From NCBI GenBank assembly GCA_021732085.1, contig JAKFVQ010000027.1, positions 124,001 through 188,000 on the forward strand: 64,000 nucleotides of DNA, given 5' to 3'. The notes under the pieces are model-generated. The model was not told where the DNA came from, ran no database searches, and saw only the letters and a list, made by a program, of their open reading frames with translations. The DNA is from Candidatus Obscuribacterales bacterium. GTDB lineage: Bacteria; Cyanobacteriota; Vampirovibrionia; Obscuribacterales; Obscuribacteraceae. Shown here piece after piece: positions 16,351-25,835 of the stretch; the first letter of the stretch is position 1, and each line of letters starts with the position of its first letter. The position numbers and the translations under genes were made by a program.

Positions 16351-17589
16351 ATGGATGGCATGCAGATACTTGTAAGGAGCCCGAAGTTGTCTACCCACTT
16401 AGAGAAAGCGCTTTCAAGCAATCATCCCCTTAGCAGCATCGTGCATAAAGTTTATGACGGCAAAAGGCTGTCTCGTGAAGATGCGATTAATCTCTACTAT
16501 GCTGACGATCTTTTAACGGTCGGGGCACTGGCTGAACACGTGCGGAAAAAGAAAGCCGGTCCGGACAGAGAGAGCTATGTCTACTACAACCACAACATGC
16601 ACTTGAATCCAACCAACTTCTGTGTGGAGACATGCAAATTCTGTTCTTATGCAAATCCGGGAGTGTCAGGCAATACCAGTTATACATGGACTGTCGGCCG
16701 CGTTCTTGAGGAAGCGAGCAAAGGCGTAAATCTGGGCATCCGTGAGATCCACATGGTTGGCGGATTGAATCCAGCCTGCGACATCAACTACTACGAAGAA
16801 GTGATGCGAGCGCTGAAGAAAAAATTCCCGCATATTCACTTGAAGGCAATGACGGCTGTCGAGATCGAATATCTCGCGAACCTCGAAGGAATCAGCTACA
16901 AGGAGTGTCTTGAAAGATTAGTTGCTGCCGGTTTGGGATCAATGCCTGGTGGTGGCGCTGAGATATTTGATGATGAAGTGAGAGAGCGGATGGCGGTTAA
17001 GAAAACGCCAGCGCCGGTTTGGCTGGAAATTCATGGAGAGGCGCATAAGCTCGGGCTCAAGAGTAACGCCACCATGCTTACTGGTATCAGTGAATCACCG
17101 GAGAACAAGGTGGACCATATGATCCTTCTTCGTGAACAGCAGGACCGCACAGGCGGCTTCCAATGCTTCATTCCATTGAAGTGCTACTACGAAGGCACCA
17201 CAATCAAGGACGAAGTAAAAGAGCCGAGCAGTGAAGACCTATTGCGGGATATTGCGATATCACGCCTGGTGCTCGACAATTTCGACCACATCAAAGCTTA
17301 TTGGATCCAACTTGGTGAACAGCTGGCTCAGCTGGCATTGTCTTTTGGCGCCGATGACATGGATGGGACCATCCTCGAAGAAAAAATCACTCATGCTGCC
17401 GGAGCCAAAACTCCACTGCAGCTAGCTAAGGAAAAGCTCGAGTTCTTCATCAGCTCTGCCGGCTATGTTCCAGTAGAACGAGACACCGTGTATAACGTGT
17501 TGAATGTCGGACAGCAAACAGAAAAGCTTGATCAATCTGTTCTCGAGAAACGCGTCAAAGAAGTGCTTGCGCTTACTTGTTCGAAGTAG
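16351..17589 (+). CDS. mqnE: Aminofutalosine synthase (radical SAM)
   Basis: MqnE joins the chorismate-derived carboxyvinyl-benzoate to an adenosyl unit from S-adenosylmethionine to give aminofutalosine, an early step of the futalosine route to menaquinone. The 412-residue protein has the radical-SAM cluster motif CVETCKFC at residues 91-98, then EIHMVGGLNP and the family segment LGSMPGGGAEIF, and ends with the YVPVERDTVYNVL segment. Length fits. An in-frame ATG at 16360 is an alternative start. No other mqn gene is adjacent. The later methyltransferase ubiE/menG lies at 49.8 kb. Confidence 0.93.
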   Translation: MDGMQILVRSPKLSTHLEKALSSNHPLSSIVHKVYDGKRLSREDAINLYYADDLLTVGALAEHVRKKKAGPDRESYVYYNHNMHLNPTNFCVETCKFCSYANPGVSGNTSYTWTVGRVLEEASKGVNLGIREIHMVGGLNPACDINYYEEVMRALKKKFPHIHLKAMTAVEIEYLANLEGISYKECLERLVAAGLGSMPGGGAEIFDDEVRERMAVKKTPAPVWLEIHGEAHKLGLKSNATMLTGISESPENKVDHMILLREQQDRTGGFQCFIPLKCYYEGTTIKDEVKEPSSEDLLRDIAISRLVLDNFDHIKAYWIQLGEQLAQLALSFGADDMDGTILEEKITHAAGAKTPLQLAKEKLEFFISSAGYVPVERDTVYNVLNVGQQTEKLDQSVLEKRVKEVLALTCSK

Positions 17590-17632
17590 ATCGGCGATAG
17601 AATCCGTCTAAAGTACCTCTTAGTGAGTTGCA

Positions 17633-18313
17633 ATGAAGTTTTTGTTTGCATGTATTCCGCCGCTGCTTTGGCTAGGCATTCCAGCAGCTGCCTCTATTTA
17701 TTTCGCTGTCGCAGCCGGTGACGGATTATTTTCGCTACTGGCTTTGTTTTTTGGTGGTGCCGTCACTACACTAATTTTCGCTGCCTATTACTGGTTCTTT
17801 GGTGCGCGCGATGTACTTTGGCTGAATCCGAATACAACTATGACCGAAGGCACGTTGCGTACCGTAATTGGTGTGTTGGCCGCCGTTCTCGTTCCTTTTC
17901 TGATTTTTGGCGGCGTGAACGAATTGAGCATGCAACTGCCAACTTTATTCGAGAAGGATCTAAAAGGGAGTAGTGAGTTAAAACAAGGCAATAAGATTCT
18001 GTGGAATAAGGAACCGCTTTCCGTAGAGCATCCCAACGAGAAACACACCATTTCTGTTTGGCCTCGTGGTGAAGGCATAGATGACGACTACAAGGACGTC
18101 ACCATCTACATCAAAGTCCTAGATCCGTCGAAGAATCAAGTCTTGGATGCGCATTCGATTTCGAAGAAGGCTGAAATAGTGAAGTTCGAATTTGTGCCGG
18201 AGCAGGCTGGCGAATATCTGCTGATGATAACTGCTGGTACACCGGATGTACCCGGCTTGCATGTTTGGATTACGGAACCGCAAAAGAAGAACGGACGCCG
18301 GAATATCAATTAG
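17633..18313 (+). CDS. Hypothetical membrane protein with C-terminal beta domain
   Basis: No family recognised. Three hydrophobic helices (about residues 3-27, 31-57 and 73-92) precede a soluble part of about 120 residues with alternating beta pattern (HTISVWPRG, VTIYIKVLDPSKNQVLDAHS, GEYLLMITAGTP) that resembles an immunoglobulin-like or PPC-type fold. The soluble part probably lies outside the cytoplasm. The ATG at 17633 has only a weak GAG upstream. Confidence 0.72.
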   Translation: MKFLFACIPPLLWLGIPAAASIYFAVAAGDGLFSLLALFFGGAVTTLIFAAYYWFFGARDVLWLNPNTTMTEGTLRTVIGVLAAVLVPFLIFGGVNELSMQLPTLFEKDLKGSSELKQGNKILWNKEPLSVEHPNEKHTISVWPRGEGIDDDYKDVTIYIKVLDPSKNQVLDAHSISKKAEIVKFEFVPEQAGEYLLMITAGTPDVPGLHVWITEPQKKNGRRNIN

Positions 18314-18537
18314 TTGGTCCGGACGGAGCCCTGTCCGCTCGCAGGTATCTCGCTAGCATATTTGCTAAGAGCAACAACGCACTGCCTTGAACATCCCGCA
18401 ACAGGTAGCAGCTACAAACTGCTTCTTGGTATCTACCGCGGACAACCTGCGGATGATCCCTATGTACCAATAACACCTGAGACTAAAATCTATGCTGGGC
18501 TACTGACAAGTGGAATTCGGATAGCCGAAACCGACCG

Positions 18538-18569
18538 TGATCTTTAAAGCGATATCGCTTTAAAGATCA
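18538..18569. repeat. Dispersed 32-bp palindrome, perfect copy
   Basis: TGATCTTTAAAGCGAT followed by its exact reverse complement. This is the only completely symmetric copy of the dispersed element found at 37.3, 44.6 and 53.7 kb. It lies in the 305-bp space between the membrane protein gene and the convergent MprF-like gene. The outer ends contain GATC and the centre is GCGATATCGC. No T-run follows, so it is not a standard terminator. Confidence 0.85.
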
Positions 18570-18618
18570 GACTAAGTGGTTCACCTCGGAATAGGTCTTG
18601 ACTTCGGGTTGTGGAGTG

Positions 18619-20433
18619 CTAGGGTTCGGATACTTGAAGGATGGCTAGCGCCGTTTTCAGAAGCCCAGGTGTGCTGCCTTCATAAATCAGATAACGCGAC
18701 TCCCAGGTCGGATCAAACTTATCTTTATAGCGTCGCAGTCCCTTGTATGAGAAGAAACGGTTCATGTGTTCGTAAATCTGGTGTACAGCTTTTTCATGCA
18801 TATTTGCATCAGGAGTTTCACCAACCCCCGATAGCGCCGCAAGTCCCAAATTGAATTTTTTGTAGCCCGCTGCGTGCAACGAGAGAAGCAGTTTGACGAA
18901 GAGGTAATCCATGGTGCCGTTCGGTACATCATGTTGGTGGCGCATCAAGTCGATGCTGGCTTCGCCTGGAGCATAAGACTTCACCTGATTCACGAATGCC
19001 ACCATTGATTTGTCTTTGGCGAAAACCGCATAGACATTCTCTGATTTCAATTCTTGCCTGTCGAACATTCCAAGACTAAAACAACGCTCGCGACGTCCGG
19101 GCAACGAAAGCCAGGCGTTGGATACTGATTCGAATTTGTCCAAAAGATCTTCTGAGTGCGGTGGCTTCAATAATTCGAAGCTGAATCCATCTTTTTCGAA
19201 TTTCTTCACCCGATTCTTGAAGTCTTTCTTCTTTATTGTTTCGCTGGCAAACTTGTCCAGGTTAACAACCGCATCTTCACCTACTTTCAATACATCCAGC
19301 GAGCGATCTTTGTATAAGTCCAAATGGCGGTCGCCAGTTTGCATGAATGCCACCATCCATCCATTCTGGTGGCACCAGGCCACATAAGCTTTCAGAAACT
19401 CCGGAAGCGATTCATCTCTTCCAACCACGTCGCCCAGCGCGACAGCCACTCCTAACTCGGTCTTATATGCAACAAGTGCGTCTTTGTTGCCAGAGAAAAT
19501 GTAGCTTTTGTCTGCTAGCACTTTGTAATGATCGAGGGCATCTTTTCCGTATTTATCGAGAATCTCTTCGCAAAGTTTGCGCTCAATTGGTTTCGTGCGC
19601 AAATGATACTCAATTGGTCTGAATAAGCTGTACAGGGCGAAGACTCCAGCAATGCAGCCGATCAGTTGAAGGGATTCGAGAAACCATGCCGCTTGTCTTG
19701 TGTGTGGATGCAGATCCGGATTGCCGATAAGTGTGAATTCTCTGAGCGTTCGCATCAAAGCGTCCGGCACTTGGAAGTTGATTCCGAAGTCGCCTGGATC
19801 GAGCAAGAAGAAGCCGACCGTACCGTATACTAATGCCAGTGCCAGAGTTGCAACTACGAACAATACGCCAGTTTTAATTTTGCGGATTTCGCTGCGCACA
19901 CTGAAGTTTTTGCGGTACGTCCAAAGCAATGCAATGTTCAAAATTATTGGCATGATTGCAAAGACTAATGATTCCGTGGTGAAATCACTATCAGATGTGA
20001 ACTCGATTCTCGCCCGGACGAGATGCGCGGCAAGCGACGTCGCAAGCACAAGTTGAGCGATAATCCAGGACATCCGTTTGCGCTGGACCAGGTTCATCGC
20101 CAAAAATAGCAGCATGAATCCGAAGAGTACACCTAATGAACGGCTCCAGTGGTAGACGCCATAAGGCACCACCATCTCGAATATTTTTGGATGTTTGACT
20201 AACCTCTGGCAGAGGGGCTCGATGATTCCTACTAAACCATTGAGAAAAGTGACTAGTGCTACCAAGAGAACCGGAATCTGATGCACAGAAAATAGCGCCT
20301 GCAAACGACCTCTCGCTAAGCTCTCATCATAGGTTTCTATTGTTATCGCTTGGAAGTCAGCATTGGTTGATTCGGATTCTGCCGAGCCGAGCTCTTCTTC
20401 CAAATCAAGATCTTCTGTGTTTGCGTTATCCAA
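18619..20433 (-). CDS. MprF-like lipid aminoacyltransferase (DUF2156)
   Basis: The 604-residue product has six or more membrane helices in its first 260 residues, then a soluble C-terminal half of the phosphatidylglycerol lysyl/alanyltransferase type (MprF C-terminal, DUF2156): NGWMVAFMQTGDRHLDLYKD, NRVKKFEKDGFSFEL, FSLGMFDR, NGTMDYLFVKLLL, KKFNLGLAALSGVGE and FFSYKGLRRYKDKFDP. Such enzymes move an amino acid from aminoacyl-tRNA to membrane lipid and change surface charge. The N-terminal flippase part is shorter than in MprF proper, which has up to 14 helices. The start appears to be TTG. The specific amino acid cannot be told. Confidence 0.85.
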   Translation of the reverse strand: MDNANTEDLDLEEELGSAESESTNADFQAITIETYDESLARGRLQALFSVHQIPVLLVALVTFLNGLVGIIEPLCQRLVKHPKIFEMVVPYGVYHWSRSLGVLFGFMLLFLAMNLVQRKRMSWIIAQLVLATSLAAHLVRARIEFTSDSDFTTESLVFAIMPIILNIALLWTYRKNFSVRSEIRKIKTGVLFVVATLALALVYGTVGFFLLDPGDFGINFQVPDALMRTLREFTLIGNPDLHPHTRQAAWFLESLQLIGCIAGVFALYSLFRPIEYHLRTKPIERKLCEEILDKYGKDALDHYKVLADKSYIFSGNKDALVAYKTELGVAVALGDVVGRDESLPEFLKAYVAWCHQNGWMVAFMQTGDRHLDLYKDRSLDVLKVGEDAVVNLDKFASETIKKKDFKNRVKKFEKDGFSFELLKPPHSEDLLDKFESVSNAWLSLPGRRERCFSLGMFDRQELKSENVYAVFAKDKSMVAFVNQVKSYAPGEASIDLMRHQHDVPNGTMDYLFVKLLLSLHAAGYKKFNLGLAALSGVGETPDANMHEKAVHQIYEHMNRFFSYKGLRRYKDKFDPTWESRYLIYEGSTPGLLKTALAILQVSEP

Positions 20434-20454
20434 TCAGTTGATTCCGTCGCTATC

Positions 20455-21543
20455 TTAGGCTGGGGTGCGTTTCAGAAAGCACTGGCGGATAGTGTCTGTG
20501 AGGCGCAGACGAAGTTTTACATAACGCTCTTCAATTTCCAATCGGCGTTTCTGCAAATTGAGCATTTGTTCGCGGCGGTGATCATCAAGTGCATTTCCGA
20601 ATACTTGATTGAGTGCGATCTCCTCGCTATGTGTCCACCATAAGTCTTCGATGACGCTGCCAATTAAGTCATAATCGGCTTCGTCTGGCAGTTTGCTCAT
20701 CAGTCGAAACTCATGGCTCCAAACGTATTCAACTGTTTGGCGTACTTCGGTGCGAATGTTTTGCGCGCTGCTCGAAACGGTGCTTGCTACGAATTCCGGA
20801 TCGAGATTGCCGCAACGCTTGCGAAGCAAATTGAGGGTTTCTTCGAGCAAATGGCGCTGATAGGCAATTTGCGCCAACAAGAAATCAGCCATATAAGCCG
20901 TGAAAACCAGATGCGCAACCTCTGCTTTTTGTGGCAAGTTAGAGATTGGAACATCGGTCATCGCAGATAGGCGCTCGATATCATCGAGAACATTTATTCT
21001 CTCGTCTACCAGCTCATCCAATCCATCAATGACCGACTTTTGCAGTCCTGCAACGTCAGGGTTTAGTGAATCGCGCTTTGCCATTGAGCCGATCAGAAGC
21101 GACTTGAGGAAGGTTGTATTTGCACCAAGTTCTTCCAAGATCTTCATGCAGGTCTCTTCTTTTGTATCGAGAATTGCAAGCAGAATATGCTCTGGCTCGA
21201 CATGCTTATGTCCGAAGAACGAACGAATTTCGCGTGCTCTCTTGAGCATTATTTTGGCCGGAAAAGCAAATTTGATCTCTTCAATATCCATGTCGCAGAC
21301 TTCAAACTGCGCTGGAGCGATGTCCTTTTTCTTGCCCGCAAGAACTGTGCGTTCTATTTCAGCAAGCAGGCTGTCGGCATTAATGTTCATTTGAATAAGA
21401 GCTTCAGAGGCCAGGCTTTCGTTATCCATTTCGAGGGCTGCCAATATGTGCTCACAGGCAACTTGTTCTGTCTTAAATCGTCGCGCAATTCCGTACGCAC
21501 TATAAAGAACGTCTGCTGCCCCATCGCCGAGTTTGTCGAACAT
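20455..21543 (-). CDS. Stand-alone double Clp-N domain protein
   Basis: Residues about 3-150 contain two Clp repeat (Clp_N) units: ADVLYSAYGIARRFKTEQVACEHILAAL, then LKRAREIRSFFGHKHVEPEHILLAIL. This is the adaptor-docking domain found at the front of ClpA/ClpC. The AAA+ modules are absent. Instead a helical C-terminal half of about 200 residues follows with no recognised motif (HLLEETLNLLRKRCGNLDPEF). The ATG at 21543 follows AGGAG. It lies 21 bp upstream of the MprF-like gene on the same strand, so the two are probably co-transcribed. Inference: it may compete for or deliver Clp substrates or adaptors. Confidence 0.8.
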   Translation of the reverse strand: MFDKLGDGAADVLYSAYGIARRFKTEQVACEHILAALEMDNESLASEALIQMNINADSLLAEIERTVLAGKKKDIAPAQFEVCDMDIEEIKFAFPAKIMLKRAREIRSFFGHKHVEPEHILLAILDTKEETCMKILEELGANTTFLKSLLIGSMAKRDSLNPDVAGLQKSVIDGLDELVDERINVLDDIERLSAMTDVPISNLPQKAEVAHLVFTAYMADFLLAQIAYQRHLLEETLNLLRKRCGNLDPEFVASTVSSSAQNIRTEVRQTVEYVWSHEFRLMSKLPDEADYDLIGSVIEDLWWTHSEEIALNQVFGNALDDHRREQMLNLQKRRLEIEERYVKLRLRLTDTIRQCFLKRTPA

Positions 21544-21762
21544 CTTTCCGCTCCTGCCAAGGAAGGCTTACGTGCTTATGAGAAAACACTCATAAGGTAG
21601 CTCTAATATCTTCAGTGCATACTACTTTCTTGCTTGACTTTTCGCAACAGCTAAGACTTGCGCGTGATCTTTGATGAATCTGAAATTTTATCCGGCGCCA
21701 CCTTACAAGTGCTTACGTGTACAATTCGTCTGTGTTAGTGAAATTAATTGCTGGAGCCAGTT

Positions 21763-22545
21763 TTGAGAATCCTAATCAGCAACGATGATGGCATTTGGGC
21801 CCGTGGAATTAAGGTGCTTGCAGAGCGGATTGCTCGTGACAGCGAGCATGAGGTTTATGTAGTGGCACCCGATCGTGAACGCAGTGCAACTGGTCATGCT
21901 TTGACATTGCATAAGCCGCTTAGGGTCGAAGAAGTTGAAATGGATGCCAAAGTAAAGGGCGCCTGGTGGACCACGGGCACGCCAAGTGACTGCGTTAAAT
22001 TTGCGGTCGGTACATTGATTACTGAGCCGGTAGACCTTGTGATCTCAGGTATCAACTCTGGACCAAATCTTGGTGCTGAGATTCTCTATTCCGGCACTGT
22101 ATCGGCTGCAATGGAAGGTGTCTTCTTAGACATTCCTAGTATTGCAGTCAGTATGGGAGGCGATAAGGGACCGCGTCACTATGATATGGCCGCGGATTTC
22201 ATCGCGCGCCTGGTGCACATTTTGCCTCAATCAAAGCTTGGCAGAATGTTCTTGAATATCAACGTCCCCAATTGCAAAGCAAGCGATGTCCAGGGTGTTC
22301 AGGTCACCAAACTCGGTGTCCGTGCATACAACGATTACTTCGAGAAAAGAGTGGACCCGCGAGGTAAGGTTTATTACTGGCTGGCAGGAGAAGCAATTGA
22401 GGAAGGCGAAGAAGAGGGGACTGACGCCTGGTGCGTCGTCCACAAAATAATTTCGGTGACGCCAATCACATTCAATATGACTGATATGAATATGAAAGCG
22501 CAACTTGAAAGCTGGGGCGGGCTGAAGGAATTGGCAAAACAATAA
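21763..22545 (+). CDS. surE: 5'/3'-nucleotidase SurE
   Basis: SurE is a divalent-metal nucleoside monophosphate phosphatase, often stress-linked. The protein begins MRILISNDDGIWARGI with the metal-binding Asp pair, followed by VVAPDRERSATGHALT, TGTPSDCVKFA and SGINSGPNLGAEILYSGTVSAAMEG, all diagnostic. I chose the TTG at 21763 because it restores the standard N-terminus and has GGAG 6 nt upstream. A TTG at 21748 would add five residues. The next gene follows after 4 bp. Confidence 0.94.
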   Translation: MRILISNDDGIWARGIKVLAERIARDSEHEVYVVAPDRERSATGHALTLHKPLRVEEVEMDAKVKGAWWTTGTPSDCVKFAVGTLITEPVDLVISGINSGPNLGAEILYSGTVSAAMEGVFLDIPSIAVSMGGDKGPRHYDMAADFIARLVHILPQSKLGRMFLNINVPNCKASDVQGVQVTKLGVRAYNDYFEKRVDPRGKVYYWLAGEAIEEGEEEGTDAWCVVHKIISVTPITFNMTDMNMKAQLESWGGLKELAKQ

Positions 22546-22549
22546 AACG

Positions 22550-23317
22550 ATGAAGAGCCTGCTTCCGAAATCGAGCCTGCAGGATTTGGATGTGGACCGC
22601 CTATTGCGGACCTTGTTTAGCGAAGACTGGATAGTTAAAACTGGGGTCGGCGGGATGCTGACTGCCGGTAGTATTGTCGCTGGGCTCTATAGCTTTATGT
22701 GCATACCAATTGTTGCTGCCTTGTGGGCACTAATGGTTGGCTATTGTTTGCGCTGCATGCGCTACAAACTAATGAACCCGGATTGTAAGCTGCCGGATTG
22801 GGGCGATTGGGGCGACCTTTTTCTCTCTGGTATTACGTGGGTCGCTCTGCAGTCAATTATGTGGATATTTGTCGGTGCCATTGCCTTTGGTATCACTACC
22901 CTGTGCTCAGCATATTCCATCGGCGCGAAGAATCCGGTGGAATCTCATATTGATGTCATTGCAGGCTGCTTGATCATTGGTGCCGTAACCCTTTTCTTCT
23001 CGCTTGTCTCTTCCTATTTGATGGTCAATTTTGCAAAGGAAGAAAATACCGGCGCTGGGGTGGCTTTTCGCAAAGTTTTTAAAAGGATTGCCGCCGAACC
23101 GCAGAAATATATTGGTGCGTATTTCTTGTCGGTAGGGATTCAATGGGCGTCCGTGATCGTGCCTTGCATCACGATTGTTGGCGTTTTTCTATTGCCATCG
23201 GCGTACTTTCTGGGACAAGTAGCCAGCGCTTCAGTGTTGGCGCGAACCTGGTCCACCACTCCAGAGCTTGATGCTGGTGGCGAACAGAAGAAGATAAGTT
23301 CCGAGAAAACTAGTTAG
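22550..23317 (+). CDS. DUF4013 membrane protein
   Basis: The 255-residue protein has five or six hydrophobic helices and the characteristic DUF4013 segment GYCLRCMRYKLMNPDCKLPDWGD near residues 65-85. The function of the family is not established. It starts 4 bp after surE, so it is very probably in the same transcript. It ends 13 bp before a convergent gene. Confidence 0.85.
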   Translation: MKSLLPKSSLQDLDVDRLLRTLFSEDWIVKTGVGGMLTAGSIVAGLYSFMCIPIVAALWALMVGYCLRCMRYKLMNPDCKLPDWGDWGDLFLSGITWVALQSIMWIFVGAIAFGITTLCSAYSIGAKNPVESHIDVIAGCLIIGAVTLFFSLVSSYLMVNFAKEENTGAGVAFRKVFKRIAAEPQKYIGAYFLSVGIQWASVIVPCITIVGVFLLPSAYFLGQVASASVLARTWSTTPELDAGGEQKKISSEKTS

Positions 23318-23329
23318 CTCTTTAAGTTT

Positions 23330-23899
23330 CTAATTAAACAAATACGCGCGGCGTTTTTCTTCCCTGCTGATTCCGTCGGCGATTTTGAAGTGTCTTTGTT
23401 TTGAGCAGAGCGATGGCGAATTAATCGGCGTGATAGTGGTGCTTGGCATGAAAGAATTTGCCAGCCAGGCGATCATTTGGCTCAATCGCTTGTCATATGC
23501 CCCGGTAATTCTTTCAGCTCTTTGAAAACCTCTTTGAGCTACATCTTGAATGGCGCTGACAAGGTCAGCTGGTCCAGAAATATTGGTGCCGATTTGGCGA
23601 GATCCCGACCCGACTGAAACGGCCAGATCATCTATTGCGCTTGAGCTGTTGGCATCCAGGCTTGCGTACTTGGCTGCCTGACTAGCGCTTGGCATCGTTG
23701 CAGTCACCGGGTTTGAAGGAGTCACAAGGACGGCACTGGAAACGCTTGTCTCCTCTTTGTTTTGCTCCTTGGGGATGGCTATGGCAAGCTTCTTCTTCTC
23801 AGAACTTCCCTGACTTCTCTGGCTTTTTGCTGACAGAGCTTGTCCGGAGCTCAAAGCTAAGATTCCGATAATGATTGAAATCTGAAAATGTTTGTGCAT
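23330..23899 (-). CDS. Hypothetical secreted protein
   Basis: No family recognised. I chose the ATG at 23899 because GGAAGAG lies just upstream and the product then begins with a signal peptide (ISIIIGILALSSGQALSA). The mature part is Ser/Ala/Lys-rich and disordered at first, then holds a helical segment (ADLVSAIQDVAQRGFQRAERI) and a basic tail. Length is 189 residues. Confidence 0.6.
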   Translation of the reverse strand: MHKHFQISIIIGILALSSGQALSAKSQRSQGSSEKKKLAIAIPKEQNKEETSVSSAVLVTPSNPVTATMPSASQAAKYASLDANSSSAIDDLAVSVGSGSRQIGTNISGPADLVSAIQDVAQRGFQRAERITGAYDKRLSQMIAWLANSFMPSTTITPINSPSLCSKQRHFKIADGISREEKRRAYLFN

Positions 23900-24123
23900 A
23901 AAGCTCTTCCGGCCTTTTCCGCGCTTATAACCTGGCAAATTATCGCACACGAGGCAGGCTTTCAAGAGAACTGTCAGATAATATCTTGATAACCCTATAA
24001 AACATTGATCACAGCTCAATTCTGATCTGGTCAGCTGGCCAACTTATGGTAGGATAAAAAAATCAGTAGGCTAGCAAAAGTCTACCGTAAGCTCTGTTTA
24101 ATAAATGGAAGATTGTCACAGTA

Positions 24124-24233
24124 GACGCGAATCGATGGCCAGAAGCAGCCCTAACAAGGGCTGCCGATCGCTATTGCGTCCTGATAGTATGACTTCGTCG
24201 GCTGGAATGCTTTGGCAGCCGGCGTTTTTCTTT
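24124..24233 (+). ncRNA. Candidate structured leader with intrinsic terminator (possible riboswitch or attenuator)
   Basis: Nested helices can be drawn: GACGC 24124-24128 with GCGTC 24176-24180; ATCG 24131-24134 with CGAT 24165-24168; and a perfect 8-bp hairpin GCAGCCCT-AACA-AGGGCTGC at 24145-24164. A terminator-like hairpin with a T-run follows at 24196-24233, still about 160 nt before the CNNM/CorC transporter gene. This layout resembles aptamer plus expression platform. I could not match it to a known riboswitch class. Confidence 0.4.
24196..24233 (+). terminator. Intrinsic terminator in the leader of the CNNM gene
   Basis: A 9-bp stem (CGTCGGCTG with CAGCCGGCG, one G-T pair) with an 11-nt loop is followed by TTTTTCTTT. 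It is the strongest forward-strand terminator in the window and lies upstream of a gene in the same direction. Confidence 0.65.
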
Positions 24234-24391
24234 GATATTCGATGCGTTGACAGCGGCAGCACCAGTTTAGGTGGCGCCACCGATAAGGTTGATGCTTGCA
24301 TGCTTGACAGCCTTTGTGTCCCTGAGCTAAGGAGCAATTCGCCCACTGGCGTTTGTGATGTCTTATAGATAACACAGCCACAAAAACTATT

Positions 24392-25789
24392 TTGGAAGTA
24401 CTCCTGCTGTTTGTATTGGTAGGTGTCAATGCATTCTTTGTCGCGGCGGAGATGGCGCTCGTTCGTGTGCGCAGGACGCGTATCGACCAGCTTGTCGAGC
24501 AGGGCAACCGCACAGCCAAGCTAATCCAGGACGAACTAGAGGTCCCGAGTCGATATATATCGGCCTGTCAGTTAGGCATCACATTTGCAACGCTTGCATT
24601 GGGTGCTACTGGTGAGGCTGCTTTTGCTGAAGATCTGACCGATATTATTACCGCGTCCAATATTTTTCAGGGTTACCAATTGCATGTGGCTAAGGCGTTC
24701 TTTTATTTCGGAGCGTTTTCCATTACAGCATTTGTTCAAACAGTATTTGGCGAATTGATGCCTAAGCAGATTACTTTGCTCCATGCTGAGCGCGTGATGT
24801 TTATGCTCGTCTGGCCGATGCGCGGCTGGTGTTGGCTGACCTGGCCATTCCTCAATATCCTTGAAGGTTTCAGTGCGATAGTCATGAAAGCATTGCATTT
24901 GCCCGAGCCGACAAAGCATCATTCAGTGCATACAGGTGAAGAGCTGAAGATGCTAGTTACCGCTTCCCAAGCCGAAGGCGTGCTTGAGGAAGAAGAAGAG
25001 GAAATGATTCATAGCGTTTTCGATTTTGCTGACACTGTTGCCAAGGAAGTTATGACTCCACGAACAGATATGATCTGTTTGAATGGCGATGGCACGATTA
25101 AAGACTTCGTTGACATGGCTTTGCAGAATGGCTATTCAAGATTGCCGATTTACGAAGAAGACATTGATGACATCTTTGGCGCTGTGCATATTCGTGATGG
25201 ATTACGCGCCATCATGGAAAATCGCGGCAATGAATCCGTTCGCACGCTAGTGAAAAATGTTCTTGTTGTTCCTGAGAACAAACCTGCCGGAGACCTGCTT
25301 ACTGATTTCAAGAAAAACAAAACACACATGGCAGTCGTCGTTGATGAATATGGTGGCACGCTTGGCTTGATCACCATGGACGACCTACTTGAAGAACTTG
25401 TCGGTGATATGCCCGACGAGCATGACCTTGTCGAAGATGGGGTTTCAATCGAACCTGATGGCTCGATTTTGTTTGACGCGAAAATGTCTTTGTATGACTT
25501 CCAAGAGAAGTTCGGCATCGAAATCGATGATGAAGAATTCAATACGGTCGGTGGACACGTTTTTGGCGAGCTCGGTAGAAAGCCGCAGGTTGGGGACGAA
25601 ATTGAAACTGACGAGTTCACCTTGAGAGTAGAAGGCGCTGATAAGCACAGGATTCTGAAGCTGCGCTTGATACGCAAGGATCCCGCGCAAAAAGATCAGC
25701 CTGAAAGTGAGAAAAATGGCAATGGCACCGCCCATGGTGGGACTGACAAAAACGGACTAACTAATAAGACTGTCGAGACTAGTAACTGA
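24392..25789 (+). CDS. CNNM/CorC-type transporter with CBS pair
   Basis: The 465-residue protein has an N-terminal DUF21/CNNM membrane domain ([17 protein letters not shown] and several helices to about residue 150, with [15 protein letters not shown]), a central CBS pair ([58 protein letters not shown]) and a C-terminal CorC_HlyC domain ([23 protein letters not shown]). Relatives act in Mg2+ or Co2+ efflux and homeostasis, and some are annotated as hemolysins. The start is a TTG without a good ribosome binding site, unusual for this conserved family. The structured leader upstream suggests RNA-level control. Confidence 0.9.
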   Translation: MEVLLLFVLVGVNAFFVAAEMALVRVRRTRIDQLVEQGNRTAKLIQDELEVPSRYISACQLGITFATLALGATGEAAFAEDLTDIITASNIFQGYQLHVAKAFFYFGAFSITAFVQTVFGELMPKQITLLHAERVMFMLVWPMRGWCWLTWPFLNILEGFSAIVMKALHLPEPTKHHSVHTGEELKMLVTASQAEGVLEEEEEEMIHSVFDFADTVAKEVMTPRTDMICLNGDGTIKDFVDMALQNGYSRLPIYEEDIDDIFGAVHIRDGLRAIMENRGNESVRTLVKNVLVVPENKPAGDLLTDFKKNKTHMAVVVDEYGGTLGLITMDDLLEELVGDMPDEHDLVEDGVSIEPDGSILFDAKMSLYDFQEKFGIEIDDEEFNTVGGHVFGELGRKPQVGDEIETDEFTLRVEGADKHRILKLRLIRKDPAQKDQPESEKNGNGTAHGGTDKNGLTNKTVETSN

Positions 25790-25835
25790 CGCTGATAGGC
25801 GCGTTGCTACTAGCTAATTAACGAAACGCGACTAA

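Noticed and set aside
18314..18547. A 77-codon frame right after the membrane protein gene
   Set aside because: TTG start without a binding site, no recognisable motif, and it runs into the palindrome repeat.
24105..24368. An 87-codon frame before the CNNM gene
   Set aside because: It overlaps the structured leader and terminator; composition is not protein-like.
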